Below, piece after piece: positions 9,812-21,543 of a stretch of 64,000 nt of DNA (its first letter is position 1; the number at the start of each line of letters is the position of its first letter). The notes under the pieces were generated by a model that saw only the letters and a list, made by a program, of their open reading frames with translations, did not search any database and was not told where the DNA came from. The stretch is from positions 3,209,501 to 3,273,500 of the forward strand of contig BSQZ01000028.1 of NCBI GenBank assembly GCA_033239005.1. Direction: 5' to 3'. Origin of the DNA: Lamellibrachia satsuma (Eukaryota; Annelida; Polychaeta; Sabellida; Siboglinidae). Both the position numbers and the translations under genes were made by a program.

Positions 9812-11104
9812 CTATCTGTGCAGGAAATACCTGGTCTTGGTAGAGGTGAACTCCGGACCCCCGTCCGATGCGACCTCTTCTGGCGTCCCGTACGTCACGA
9901 AGGCGCGACGTAAGTGGTCGATGAGGCCGGTGGCGCCACCTGTCGACTGCGATATGATTGGCCAGTTTGAATATCTGTCCACCGTCACGAGGTAGTGTAA
10001 GCCCCGGTGTACGAAGAAGTCCGAGCCTACTGCATGGAAGGGGTAAACGACCGGGATCGGTGGGATGGGCGGCGCTCCAGGCTGTGAGGGTGCCATCCGG
10101 TGGCAGTGTTCGCAATTTTTCCAAGTGGTGCTGATGTCGGCCGATATGCCTGGCCAGAACACACCGGATTCTGCACGGGCGGTCATCATCGATACGCCCA
10201 GCACGAAGTAGCGCGCCTTGTCCAAGGCGTCCGCGACTGCGAGTGCCTCGCCCTCTATGGGCGCGTACCTGGATTCTGCTGCGTGTGTAAACCTGCTGCC
10301 GACCAGGGTTATTTTCCACCCGTCGTTGCAACAGAAGGGTCTGATTGGTGAGCATCGGCAGTGCTTTTGAAATAGCCAGAATCTAATGCCCTCCTTCGAC
10401 CAGTCTGTGGCGATGCATGTAGGCTTGGTCTTGTCAAAGATGCAGACACCGCGCTCGATTTCTTGAACGATCACGTCCTTCGACTCGCGGAATATGTCCT
10501 CTAACTCCGGGGACCACGTGAAGCGTTTTCCATTTTTCAGGAGCTTCCGGAACGGATGCATTCGTTCGGCCATGCTGAACGCGTAAGCCACTTGATTGAC
10601 CAGCCCGAACCACGATCTGATGTCGGTGATGTTACGCGGTTGTGGGAAATCACTGATCGCCTCCAGGTACCGGCTGCATGGTCGCACGTCAGTCATGGTG
10701 ATCGTGAAGCCTGCAAAGTCCACTGTGGGTGCGCTGAAGACGAACTTCTCCGGGTTGAGGATGATTCCATTCCGGCCACATATATCCAGCCATTGGACCG
10801 CCTGGAAGTAGCTCCCCTCGATCGTATCTGACCATAGTAGCGTGTCGTCCACGCACTTGGTCTTGTCACCAATGTCCGCGACGATCTCGTCGTATCGTCG
10901 TGTATAACCATCTCCTGACGCTATATACCCTTGTGGAGCCGAGAGGTACCGGTAGCGTCCCCATGGAGTGATGAAGGTCGTCTTGTGGCGGTCGTCCTCG
11001 TGTAGAGGGACATTGTGGTAGCCGTTCCATGCGTCGAATACGGTCTTGCGTTTCCCGTTAGGTATGCGTCTCGCCTTGTGGAACGGGGCGAACGTCTTGG
11101 TCAA
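9812..11104 (-). pseudogene. Gypsy RT-RNase H-integrase fused frame (copy B)
   Basis: A 430-codon open frame joins RT (KTFAPFHKARRIPNGK, CVDDTLLWSD), RNase H up to DALDKARYFVL and, directly, integrase (SGVFWPGISAD ... ASDGGPEF). A deletion of about 657 bp relative to copy A (equivalent of 2605-3261) removed the end of RNase H, the poly-Asp tract and the linker, and by chance kept the frame. It is not expected to be functional: RNase H lacks its last catalytic part and integrase lacks the Glu-containing end. Confidence 0.82.
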
Positions 11105-11672
11105 GGCCTGCTTTTACCTCGTCTTGCCAGTGTATGGCCACGGGGATGGGACTGTGATGGGCAACCGGCGTCGCATCCTCATCGAGCATAAGACGTAGCG
11201 GCGGGCCAGTCATTCTCGGTAAGGGCTGGTGCGGGCAAGTGCTCTGAGCGTATATTCTGAGTAAGTGTTTCTGTAAGGTTTCTCTGTTAGCCTCGGTCGC
11301 CGGCATGGGGAGTGTGGTCGGCTTGGTCGGCGGCTCTGCACGTCGCGGGCAGTCACACAATTCAGAGGTCGCCAGGTTGACCTCCCCGAGTGTTGGGAAC
11401 TTGTCCGAGATCATACCCAGGTCCATGCAAGCTGCGCGGGAGAGGAATATGCGGTCCGAGGTGTCCGTCACGTACGCGATTTGGCGCGTCTCCAATCTCC
11501 GAGTGCCACTGTTACCGGCGAATCTGGCCACCACAGCTCCGAGAATACGAATTCCCTTGTTGTTCGCAGCCTTCATAGTTATGGATACGGGTATGAAGTC
11601 CTTGGTATTCAGTCCCATTTGTTGGGTGACTCCAATGCCGATCAGGCAGCTCTGACAGCCCGTGTCGGCCAT
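11058..11672 (-). pseudogene. Gypsy protease region (copy B)
   Basis: Matches 4103-4717: ADTGCQSCLIG active site and RIFLSRAACMDLGM. The frame ends after KAGLDQDVRPVPQGE, overlapping the RT frame in another register. This marks the ancestral loss of the RT fingers segment shared with copy A. Confidence 0.8.
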
Positions 11673-11954
11673 GACAGGCAGGGATATTGCGCGGGTGCGT
11701 TTCAGAAAGTCAAAACCCAGCGCTTTGTAATCTTCGCGCTCGTTGGTGAGAGTGAGGTTGATGTATGGCTGCGGGCTGGACGCACGTTTCGTTCACTTAT
11801 CGCACGTCATCGTGCAGATGGTGAGTGAAGGGGAGTGTGCGTAACCCGTCACCCGTGCTGTCCATGGTGACCGTGCATAGCTCGACGAAGGCTGCCGTCT
11901 GATCGTCATACAGCTCGTCTGTCTCCTCAAATGGGGGCTTAGACGGTCGTCCGC

Positions 11955-12638
11955 TCAGGCACGCCTTGTCGAGGTGATTCTGTCAGCCACATTTCTGGCA
12001 CTTTTACCATACGCGGGGCGCTCGGTGCGTCTGGTATGCCACAGGGGCATCTTGCCGTGACCCACCTCGCCGCAATAGATGCACACCCCTTTGGACTTGG
12101 CTTTCGGTTTCTCCGGCCTGGTTCCTCCCCTGTTGCGTACGTCCTGCTGTTTCCCCCGCCGATACAAACTGCTGATCGCATCCGTGCTCTGAGGGTCAAG
12201 TAGACGCATGTTAAACATAGCTACCCGAGTTAACATGGTATTCTCCGCTCGGATGGCGAGTGCCTTCATGGCGGTGAGGACATCTTTTTCGTCACTGCTC
12301 ATTAGGCTCTTGCCCGCTGTGCGAGTGAGGTCTTTTCTCAACTCCTCCTCGCAGCATTCCAGTAGTTGTGCGACTATGTCGGGTCCAACAAGTTTAGTAC
12401 CCGTCTTGTACTCACCCAAGCGGGTCATGAAGTATGACCAGGCCTCGCCCGTCCCGGCCAGTGCTACGGAAGGACGCTTGAGTTTCTCCATTTTCGTATT
12501 CGCGCCCAGCGCCCGGGGGACTGCGACGTGCACAGTGGCATGTACACTCAGCATAACAGCCACCACTGCCGCATCTGCGTGCGTAGCCGTATAGTCACAA
12601 TCCTCGATCGGACACTCCACGTTCACAGGCGCTATCAA
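11955..12638 (-). pseudogene. Gypsy gag (copy B)
   Basis: 227-codon gag remnant starting MIAPVNVECPIEDCDY (M to I at the second codon relative to copy A). A deletion equivalent to 5253-5505 of copy A joins the capsid part (TRVAMFNM) directly to RLLDPQSTDA, removing the inverted insert. The zinc knuckle begins CIYCGEVGHGK and then goes out of frame exactly as in copy A. Confidence 0.78.
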
Positions 12639-12650
12639 GTTGTTTAGTTA

Positions 12651-12838
12651 TAAATAAGAACAGAGTTCCATTTGTTCAGTCACTTTACTAAAGAGAAAGC
12701 GTGAAATGACAATAACTAAACAAGTATTGAACAGGTTGAAATGCGAATGTGTACTGGTTCCGTTTCTAGTAGCGCATGCGCACTGGTATAAGGGACCGGT
12801 TAATATGCAAAGCAAGAGACCGGTTATAATGTTCTCTA
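12651..12838 (-). repeat. Gypsy 5' LTR (copy B)
   Basis: 188 bp; keeps AAGAAC and ATGCGC like the 3' LTR at 1068-1255. Followed by ACGTG, the copied target site. Confidence 0.88.
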
Positions 12839-13155
12839 ACGTGTACCTAAGTTGTTATTTATATATGTTCCCTCTGTCTCTTTTATTCAGAAAATGTGGT
12901 AACGTTAGAAAAAGCTCCAAGCGCCAAGGCACCATTTGGTCAGCTAAATTATGGATAGGCGTTCATAAATCTACACAAGTAAATCTACATTCACTTGGAC
13001 ACTTCACAGTATCAGATTATTTCAACTGTAGCACCGTTCTCTGACTCATATTATCTCGTAGCGCCAACCTAGTGCCACAAATTGGTACATTTATTTAAAA
13101 TACAAATGTTTGATGTCACTGAATGTACCTGTTATCATTGCAAATGCGTGTTCAG

Positions 13156-13263
13156 ATCATTGTCCTAACAACTGCATCCGCTGCTCTCAACACGAATCGA
13201 CCAGATGTGTCGAATGTGAGCCTGGATTCATTCTGAGACCGGACAACACTTGCACACGAACTT
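13156..13263 (+). CDS. Gene 1 furin-like exon FU1, copy B
   Basis: Identical in length, splice sites and phases (1-1) to 6455-6562, and the protein reads the same (six Cys, C-x3-C-x2-C-x7-C-x2-C-x11-C). It arose with the tandem duplication. It can follow FU1 copy A in frame, so the mature protein may carry the same module twice. Confidence 0.78.
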
Positions 13264-13570
13264 GTAAGTTTATCGGTGAAACTATTCTTCCACCATTTCC
13301 ATGTTTTCTGCTGTAAAATGACCAGATCGTGTAATACAATAACATCACATTGCGGTGGGGTAATTATTTTGGCATGAAAATAATAAACCTAGCAGTAAGC
13401 TTGTAACAAAGTTAATCACGAATGTAAAACAACCGCGTTTTACATTAATGAAGCTTAGCCACAGTAATTACACAGGTGAGCATGTTTACCCGGTGTGAAT
13501 TAATAAAAGTTATGAATGGTGTTGATGATCAAATACTGCATTATTTGAACGCACTTTTTAGCGTCACCAC

Positions 13571-13598
13571 TACTGGGTATTTTTAAAAATACCCAGTA
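13571..13598. repeat. Perfect 28-bp palindrome, copy B
   Basis: Same palindrome as 6870-6897, unchanged. Confidence 0.9.
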
Positions 13599-13738
13599 TC
13601 AAAGTATTTTCGGGTAATGAGCTGTTTAAGGAATTCTTACATAGAGTTCTTGTAATAATGTCCACAATACAATTTTAGCACAGATATGTGTTATGATGTG
13701 TAACTGTATATGATGTATGGACAGAGTGCTACACACAT

Positions 13739-13932
<194 letters not shown>

Positions 13933-14793
13933 AGGTAACAAATATACCATGTAAATGTATAAAGAAATGTGTCAAAAAGAAATGTTTCACTTACCCGTGC
14001 ATGTTACCACGATTAAGCAGTTTTATGTATGCGTTTATTTTACTGGTTAAACCACTGGTACAAATAAAGTGATATGTTCCACAAAATAGCTCTTCGATGC
14101 CTTTAGCTGTAAATAGGAGACTGGGTATTTGACAATGGAGAACCATATTGATGTACTTTGCAGGAGGTATTGTTACTAATCTTTTTGGGACGTTTTCTTT
14201 TTAGAAATTAGAACATATTTAGGATGGTTGATGTGAATTCTTATTTACGGTTCTGGACATGTTTGTTTTGTCGGAATACTGAGACAGACTCACTTAAGTA
14301 AATAACACTTGTCGGTAAGTCTCAAACTGGCAAGTCAAACCAAATATCAAGACCTGCAAGTCAAGTATTAAGTAAATGACATCCAAGTTCAAGTTAAGTC
14401 TCGTATCATCTCTTTGAATGCCAAGTCAACTCGCAAGTCATGAAAATAGGTGACTCGAGTGCGACTCGAGTCAACCCCAATGACTCGAGTCAACACGTCT
14501 GATAAATAAATTGACCTTGGTTGAGTTCGACTTACCTCCTACCATTCCAGTTGCCACCAGCGTAAGTCCAACGCATTCTGTCTGACTTTGTTTAGTAATA
14601 ATTACTTCACACCGACCAATCAACACTGCCACTGCCTTCAGGCGATGGAAGCTCTGATCACCATGTCCATGGCAACCAACGTAACGTTAACAACAGCATT
14701 TGCTCTTATTCAGTCATCTTCTTTGTATCGTTTTGTTTCATAATATACAATTATTTTTCTGTCTGTGCTAGTGCAGTGATCGATATTAGTGTC

Positions 14794-15949
14794 ATTTAAC
14801 AAGATTTAACAAGATTTGCCATCCAAGCCAAAGGCCCAGATGGCAAGTGGACAAGGAAGCCATTGGCTTATCGAGAGTCCAACAATGTTCATCTACTTAT
14901 AACCCGCCCTCCTGAGATATGTGTCAACCTTTTTTTTAAACATATTCACGCTGCTAGCAGTTACACAATCTGTAGACAATTTGTTCCATTCATTTATTGT
15001 CCTCTATGAGAACGAGTGCTTCCTGATGTCCAATCTACATTGATCCTTTACTAATTTTACCTCATGTCCTCTAGTTCTGCTATCCTTCTTGAGTGAGAAA
15101 AACATATTTCTATCAATATTTTCATACCCATTCAATATCTTAAAAACTTCAATCTGATCTCCTCTTAACCTCCTTGTCTCTAGAGTTGTTAAACCACATT
15201 CTTTCAGGCGTTCTTCTTAACTAAGGTCTCTCAGTTCTGGAATCATTTTAGTTGCTCTCCTTTGTATGCGTTCAATCGTATCTATATCCTTCTTACGATA
15301 TGGTCGCCATGCTTGTATACAGTATTCTAAATGAGGTCTAACTATTGCTTTATAAAGAGGTATAAGTAACTTTTTTCCTTTGTATGTTATGTTTCTTCTA
15401 ATCAATCCAAGTATTTGATTACCCTTTGAAGCTACAATACCACACTGCTCTGAAACTTTCATATCAGCGCTTATTGTAACTCCTAAGTCCTTTTCTTTTA
15501 CAGTAGTACCCAGAACAGTATCTCCCATTTTATAGTTTACATTCAAGTTCCCATGTCCTGTATGTAGACATTTACATTTCCCAAAATTGAACAACATCTG
15601 CCATTTCTCAGACCATTTCACTAATCTGTCTAGATTGTTTTGTAAATGTTGTTTATCACCATCAGTATTAACCTTTCTAAACAGTTTTGTGTCATCCGCA
15701 AATTTAAGTACGTTACTTGTTATACTGTCGTCCAAGTCATTGATATAAATTAAGAATAATATAGGTCCTAATACTGCTCCTTGAGGTATCTCACTCAAAA
15801 CCGATTTCCAATTTGAAACTTCTCCATCTGCTACAACTCGTTGTCTTCTGTCAGTCAGCCATTGTTCTATCCAGTCAGTTATGCTATCCCCGATACCATG
15901 GGCTTTTAATTTAAGTAGTAATCTTTGATGTGACACTTTGTCAAAATTT
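14794..15949 (-). mobile_element. CR1-type LINE (copy B)
   Basis: Tandem copy of the LINE at 8005-9160, same truncation point and the same double AACAAGATTT end. The RT frame runs from the truncation point to 15217. It stops in LRDLS* because of an A-to-T change (TTCTTAACT for TTCATAACT). It carries no independent target duplication, as expected for a passenger of the segmental duplication. Confidence 0.88.
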
Positions 15950-16451
15950 ATATTATATTTAGGGACATTAGAAGCTGCATGCCGTTGGGTATGTTGCATG
16001 TCACGTGTGTTGCATATCATGTCACGCCACTGTACGCATGCGTCACACGTTATACAACCACTTTTCGGTGTTGGTCGGTAAGTCAAACTCAACCTGGGTT
16101 GACGTGTTTGCAGTTACAACACGGAGTAACCTCGATTATCCAGGCTCCGTGCTGTGGCGCCACCGTTTGTCGCACACATCGCCTGGATACAAAGTGTACT
16201 TTTCGTTGTGACGGAAATTATGTATGAACCCAGATTCTGATAAAGCTTTAAAAAAATTAATCAGGCGAAACAAATGTTTAGTGTAGAATATCGTGATAAT
16301 GACACTGACGCTGGCGCTTCAAGGAAACGCCTACAGAAAATGGAGTGGTGACAGTGGGTAACAACGTCAACGCTTCTGAGGATTAGTGAGACAAAACCTG
16401 AAGAAGATGTTATTACGTGCAGTAGCTTTGTAGTTTTCACCGTGTTTTCAG

Positions 16452-16559
16452 TTACGTGTGCCAGGCACTGTCTGCATTGCACTAACAATGGAGCGGGTAA
16501 ATGCGACAGGTGCGAATCTGGATATACACTGACGCACAACAATATCTGCTCACAAGATG
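16452..16559 (+). CDS. Gene 1 furin-like exon FU2 (intact)
   Basis: 108-nt exon between GTTTTCAG and GTGAGT, phase 1-1. Six cysteines with the same spacing as FU1 (CARHCLHC, CDRCESGY, then NNICSQD). This is the complete version of the exon broken at 9663-9754. Together with FU1 it forms the N-terminal Cys-rich part of the ectodomain. Furin-like repeats are known from receptor and secreted proteins; ligand unknown here. Confidence 0.8.
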
Positions 16560-16844
16560 GTGAGTATGTGACAGGGGCATTTATTCAATGAGGTTGTGGC
16601 GGCTTTTTACGCTTGTTTTAAATCGAGTTATTTCAACAAAAGGGTTTGTGATAGTCTAACCATTGTCTCCTCCAATTATAGTTGAAACACTTAATAAAAC
16701 TTTTCGGTCTTGTCAATACAATTTTCCAAGGCTTTTTCGGTTTTACATCATATTAATGAACTCGTATTAAAAATAAAAAAATTACTTTCAACTCTTTAAG
16801 GTGTGGAGTGTTCTTCTCACAATGAAAATGTTTTACACTTTCAG

Positions 16845-16956
16845 CGTGTACTGAGAAAACTGAGAATTGTATGAAGGAGTGGAAAAGTCTTTTTTCTCAG
16901 ACGCCGCCGCGATCAACACGCTCACCACATCCCGAGACCATGATTAAAGCTTGCAA
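16845..16956 (+). CDS. Gene 1 exon, Cys-rich helical domain part 1
   Basis: 112-nt exon after TTTCAG, phase 1 in and phase 2 out (donor GTGAGC). Encodes ACTEKTENCMKEWKSLF and ends near MIKACK. It joins the next exon through AA-C (Asn). Together the two exons give a domain of about 77 residues with six cysteines in charged, helix-prone sequence. I do not recognise the family. It lies between the furin-like modules and the mucin-like stalk. Confidence 0.65.
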
Positions 16957-17366
16957 GTGAGCACTAGGAACAAACATTTTAGTACCTTACAATCACCAAA
17001 GTGCTACTGGTAAACATTTCACTTCATGATTTAGTAAATAAAAATACACCAGTGACGTCAACACTTAGCCAGAATAATGTCTGCATTATGAAGTCATTTG
17101 TTAAATTACATGAAACAGAATTATAGAGCTTAATATTTTGATATATGGAATTTTAGATAATGCACTACATACACTTAATTTGTAAATATATTTTATTTAA
17201 TAACAATTTGAAATAGTCTGAGAGATGTTGTGTTCAATATATAATAATGCACAGAAATTCATTATTTGCACTGGCAAGCAACATTTATTATTATTATTGT
17301 CAACATTATTATTATTATTACTATAGAACATAAATTATAAGTGAATAATATTGCGTTTCTTGACAG

Positions 17367-17488
17367 CATTCTGCCAGATGTCAAAGAATGCCTGGAGGAT
17401 GAGGAAACTGCGTGTCAGGAACATTCTACCTGGGCCATCAACATGCAGATTGTCTCTTCCTTTGAGCAATTATGTGCTCCAAGCACAG
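17367..17488 (+). CDS. Gene 1 exon, Cys-rich helical domain part 2
   Basis: 122-nt exon after TTGACAG, phase 2 in, phase 1 out (donor GTAGTT). Encodes ILPDVKECLEDEETACQEH and ends FEQLCAPST. The Cys residues at KEC, ACQ and QLC complete the domain begun at 16845. The phase-1 exit leads straight into the first mucin-like mini-exon. Confidence 0.65.
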
Positions 17489-18136
17489 GTAGTTATAGAA
17501 TGGTATAGAAGACATGTCGTACAACAGTAAAGTTAACTCGATGTTTCATCCTAAAAGAAAGAAATTGAAGATTGTTGAGTATGTTGCACGATAGTTTTAT
17601 TCTAAAAGAATGGAAATATAGATATTTGATGACGTACCTCGGTACACATACGTTGACATTTATTACATACGTGTAATTGTGATGTCAAAAAACACAACTA
17701 TTGTAGAAATGTAAGTAGATGTAGATAGTTGGTGGTAAATACCTGTTATTGGGGCACATTGCAACGTTCTAAATCCTGATGATCGCAACGAATGTCTCTC
17801 ATTCAAAGTTCTAATATATTTTATTCGTGACATTACATTAATTTTGTCTGCAGTTTTTGTCTGCAGGCTTGAAAATTAACATGCATTAATTATGAAGAAC
17901 ATAATTAATGCAAGCTCAGCTACTTTCTCACAAACGTTATTCATATAAACATAATATTTTATGATATAAACAAACGTTTAATTGAAGAGAGTACGTATCG
18001 ATATGAGAATGTGTGTAATATATGTTTGTGGCAGAACACAACAGAAAGTTTAAGGTTTTGAACATGTCATACTACATGATGTAAAATAACATTGAGTATG
18101 TTAGGTCAATTAAATATTAGTTAGTATTTATTCCAG

Positions 18137-18178
18137 TGCGGATCCCAACCAAGACACCAGTTTCTACGTCTACTTCAG
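18137..18178 (+). CDS. Gene 1 mini-exon 1 (mucin-like stalk)
   Basis: 42-nt exon between TTCCAG and GTAAAG, phase 1-1. Encodes VRIPTKTPVSTSTS after the split codon. First of a series of near-identical Thr/Ser/Pro exons likely to be O-glycosylated in the ectodomain. The start of each following intron is also similar, so whole exon-intron units were duplicated. Confidence 0.7.
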
Positions 18179-18385
18179 GTAAAGCTACTCTGATTTTTTT
18201 ATTCCTGTGCACTGTGATTAAACACAGTAGATCTGTTCATCCTCTCTTCCAATTGTTTTCAACATATGCATGCATGTAGTACGTGTTTGTAAGGGTTGAT
18301 GTGACGTACATTGTATTTCATTTGATGTAGACTTCTATTGGGTATGTTATGCCAATTTAACACAATTATTTCTACTTTATTTCAG

Positions 18386-18427
18386 AGGCGATCCCCTCCA
18401 GGACACCAATTGCTACATCTACTACAG
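18386..18427 (+). CDS. Gene 1 mini-exon 2 (mucin-like stalk)
   Basis: 42 nt, ATTTCAG to GTAAAT, phase 1-1; EAIPSRTPIATSTT. Lies 249 bp after mini-exon 1. Confidence 0.7.
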
Positions 18428-18617
18428 GTAAATCTACTCAGGTATTTTTATTTCGTGGCCCCGTGATTTAATCAGATGTTGATCTTTTCTTGTTAAACAT
18501 CTTTAATTGAGGTAAGTTTGTATGAACATATGTAGTATATGTTTGTAGCAGTTTATGTGATTAATTTGATATAAAATAGCATTGTGTGTGTTAGGTCACC
18601 TTATTGTTTTATTTCAG

Positions 18618-18665
18618 AGCGGATCCCAACCAAAACTCCAACTATTGCATCTACGTCTATTACTG
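18618..18665 (+). CDS. Gene 1 mini-exon 3 (mucin-like stalk)
   Basis: 48 nt, ATTTCAG to GTAGAT, phase 1-1; ERIPTKTPTIASTSIT. Confidence 0.7.
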
Positions 18666-18807
18666 GTAGATTTAGTCAGATTTTCTTATTTCTTCGCACT
18701 GCTATGGTTGACCGATAATTGAGCATAACAAAATAAGTATGTACGTAATCGACATTTGTAACAGTTTATATTCTGAGGACCAATGTATTGTTTTTACCTT
18801 ATTTCAG

Positions 18808-18855
18808 AGCGGATCCCAACCAACACGACATCTTCAAAATCTGCATCTACCACAG
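18808..18855 (+). CDS. Gene 1 mini-exon 4 (mucin-like stalk)
   Basis: 48 nt, ATTTCAG to GTAGAT, phase 1-1; ERIPTNTTSSKSASTT. Contains an N-T-T glycosylation sequon. Confidence 0.7.
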
Positions 18856-19181
18856 GTAGATTTATTCAGATTGTGTCAGTTAGGTAATATTGCACTGGCG
18901 AACAACCAAATATGTTTGCGTTTGCCAACAGGCGGCGGCATTCATTGCGTTCCAACAGAGCCTCTATCAAAGACTACGTTGCAATCATGTGATCGTAGCA
19001 TTTGTTTACGATGTCTCGCAAAGTGTCAAAAGACATTATTGTTATGCAAAATTAGTATGCATCTTAAAGTTAGAATACATTATTAAGAGTGACTGGAAAT
19101 CTCGATAAAGAAGAAAGAACTTGGTATAAACAAATATTAGGTGTGTTTGGTCACATCGACATAATTTCTAATTTATTTCAG

Positions 19182-19235
19182 AGCGGATCTCAACCAAGAC
19201 TCCTTCTACATCTTCTACATCCACCTCTACTACAG
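19182..19235 (+). CDS. Gene 1 mini-exon 5 (mucin-like stalk)
   Basis: 54 nt, ATTTCAG to GTAGAT, phase 1-1; ERISTKTPSTSSTSTSTT, the longest unit, with extra Ser-Thr pairs. Confidence 0.7.
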
Positions 19236-19499
19236 GTAGATTTACTCGGATGTTCTTATTCTTGTACACTGTGATATTATCATACGTTGGTATTTTCTTG
19301 TGAACTACTTCTAATCGAGGATACTTTGTAACACAATGACCATCGACTACATATTGATGTAGTGGATGTTTGTAACAGTTCCTGTGGTGAGTGAGTATGT
19401 CTAATAGATGTTTGTATCAGTTCCTGTGGTATACATTCCATTCCATTTGGTGTAAGATAACATTAGGTATATTAAGTTATAACTTCTACTTTATTGCAG

Positions 19500-19541
19500 A
19501 AGGGATCCCATCCAAGACACCATCTACTACATCGACTTCAG
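19500..19541 (+). CDS. Gene 1 mini-exon 6 (mucin-like stalk)
   Basis: 42 nt, ATTGCAG to GTAAAG, phase 1-1; EGIPSKTPSTTSTS. Confidence 0.7.
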
Positions 19542-19644
19542 GTAAAGCTACTCAGATTTTCTTATTTCTTAGCACCGCGTTTTAATCAGAGGTAGATCGT
19601 TCCTTGTAAAATACTTACAATTGAGGATAGTTTGTAACAACATC

Positions 19645-19699
19645 AGTATGTATAGTGTATGTATAGTGTATGTATAGTGTATGTATAGTGTATGTATAG
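19645..19699. repeat. 11-bp tandem repeat
   Basis: About five copies of TATGTATAGTG in the intron after mini-exon 6. Confidence 0.85.
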
Positions 19700-19779
19700 A
19701 TGTTCGCATTTTATTTAATTTAGTGTAAAATACGCTTGGTATGTTAGCTAACGTCAAGACAATGTCTTCTTTATTTTAG

Positions 19780-19799
19780 GATTCCAGCCAATCCTGCTG
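19780..19799 (+). pseudogene. Decayed mini-exon 7
   Basis: 20-nt remnant between ATTTTAG and GTAGAT, with the same intron start as the other units (GTAGATCTACTCCGATTTTC). Its length is not a multiple of three and inclusion would break the frame, so it is probably skipped. Confidence 0.55.
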
Positions 19800-20291
19800 G
19801 TAGATCTACTCCGATTTTCTCATTTGTTTGCAATGTGATCAGTATCCAACAATTTATGTGCCAGTGTTTGCTGGTCCTAGTGTTTGTCAAATTCCGCCAA
19901 CGTAATCATTGTCATCATTATTGTCGCCGTATTTCTGAATGACCGCTGCATCAGTTACACATATTCCGGTAAACCACATACTTTTTCACAACCTTTGTAT
20001 GTTTCTGTATAATATTATGTATGTAGCCAAAAACACTGAAATGCATTTTCCATTATATAGATTAATTCTATTGTCATGAAATTCATGTATAGCAGTATTC
20101 TACTTTTGAAGTATTTGACTAGCCCTCTGGTTGTCTGCAACAAAATTCACTAGGTATATGTGTACATGCTAAACATTTAACTTTCCATTAATATATGTTA
20201 TATGTACAGTTTAATGTGAAAGATAGAAGCATTGCACTTGTATTGTAGTACACGCGTTTCCTAACTGTTACCAATGTGATCGCTCCACCAG

Positions 20292-20401
20292 GCAGCAGAG
20301 GGGTTGTCATGGTGATTCGACTATCAATGACGTGGAAAGATTCCTACAACAACTTTACTAATGAAGAAACCAAAGACCTTGTCACCAGTTTGCGGAAGTT
20401 T
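20292..20401 (+). CDS. Gene 1 SEA domain exon 1
   Basis: 110-nt exon after CCACCAG, phase 1 in, phase 0 out (GTACGT). Encodes GVVMVIRLSMTWKDSYNNFT and ends TSLRKF. The hydrophobic strand followed by W, the Y-x-N pair and a helix is the start of a SEA domain, an extracellular module often placed between mucin-like stalks and the membrane and frequently self-cleaving. NFT is an N-glycosylation sequon. Confidence 0.75.
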
Positions 20402-20694
20402 GTACGTGCATTGAATGTGCATTAACACTATTACATGATCATTGTTTGATATATCTTTTTATTGTTCATCTGGTTTATGTAATGCTCTATGTTGTTGTTA
20501 TTACTAATCTTTACTCACTTTGGCTCTTACAGTACAACCATAACATATGAGGTGCTTGCATGAAAAAATTTAGTATTTAAACATAGGATACAAGTATAAT
20601 AACAAAAGCAATTGCTTTACTACATTTATCCACTTCTGAATAGAAGTGACATTTGTCCTGTGCAATGATTATCTGTCTGTATGTCTGTCTCCAG

Positions 20695-20753
20695 CTTCAA
20701 ACCATCTACAGACGTGTTAAAGGATTTCGCGACGTTCAGGTGCGGCGCCTCTT
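20695..20753 (+). CDS. Gene 1 SEA domain exon 2
   Basis: 59-nt exon between TCTCCAG and GTAAGT, phase 0 in, phase 2 out. Encodes LQTIYRRVKGFRDVQVRRL: the second helix and the strand (FRDVQVRRL) of the SEA fold. Confidence 0.75.
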
Positions 20754-21361
20754 GTAAGTACAGTAGAATACATCAACATTCACATCATCACTGATGTATT
20801 TGTATAAGTTTGATAATGGATATGACCTAACAGTATATATGACTTGATCATACCGATTAGACACGTGTAAAACTGAGCTACGTATATTAGACGTGTGTCT
20901 AACAGAAAGTAGATTTGGATTAATGTAGTTTGGATTAATGTAGTTTCTAGACATGCATATTCACATCACCACCAACACACTTCTTTTCTGACAACAACTA
21001 GGCAATGATCATCCATACGTATGCGTGTTTTTAAAGTGGATGCGACAATCTTAATGACACCAACTGCATACAACAAACAGCAGACAAACTTTCCACAATT
21101 TTTTCAAGAAACCTATCGGCGTTGGCACAGTCATTTCTTAATCATGGATGGTTAAAGTTCTCACAGTTCATGTATACTGTGTTCTCATGCCTCAGCCGTT
21201 CTGATATTAAACTTTCTCCACTGTCTACCACGGTCCATCTTGCTCTTAGGGATATATGTACGCAACACAGTATCATTAATATTTCAATGTTGACCGAAGT
21301 TGATCCCACTTCAAACCTCCCGTATACCTTGTATTACCTAACCAGAGACATGTTCTTGCAG

Positions 21362-21543
21362 CAAGTCGAGCGTCGGGGTGGAACACTTCGTAGAGTTTGA
21401 CCACGACCTGACAGACACTGAACGCACCGCCATTGCATTGACCTTGACCTCCGCCCTGGCGGTCAACAGTGACACCCTGACATGGAGAGGAGAGAAGGTT
21501 GAGATCTCTGACAAAGCAGAGATGCTTGTTGCAGGAAACAAAG
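21362..21543 (+). CDS. Gene 1 SEA domain exon 3
   Basis: 182-nt exon after CTTGCAG, phase 2 in, phase 1 out (GTAAAT). Starts FKSSVGVEHFVEFDHDLT, where SSVGV stands at the place of the SEA self-cleavage motif G-S-V-V-V. The Gly before the Ser is replaced by Ser, so cleavage is uncertain. The rest (TERTAIALTLTSALAV) is the last SEA helix, then a linker ahead of the EGF module. Confidence 0.75.

Larger units (their letters stand above)
9755..12838 (-). mobile_element. Gypsy copy B, 3'-truncated by the duplication
   Basis: Contains gag, protease, RT, RNase H, the first part of integrase and one LTR (12651-12838) followed by ACGTG. The integrase end, pol tail and second LTR are absent because the duplicated segment starts inside integrase. 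It was therefore made by DNA duplication, not by a new insertion. Confidence 0.92.
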
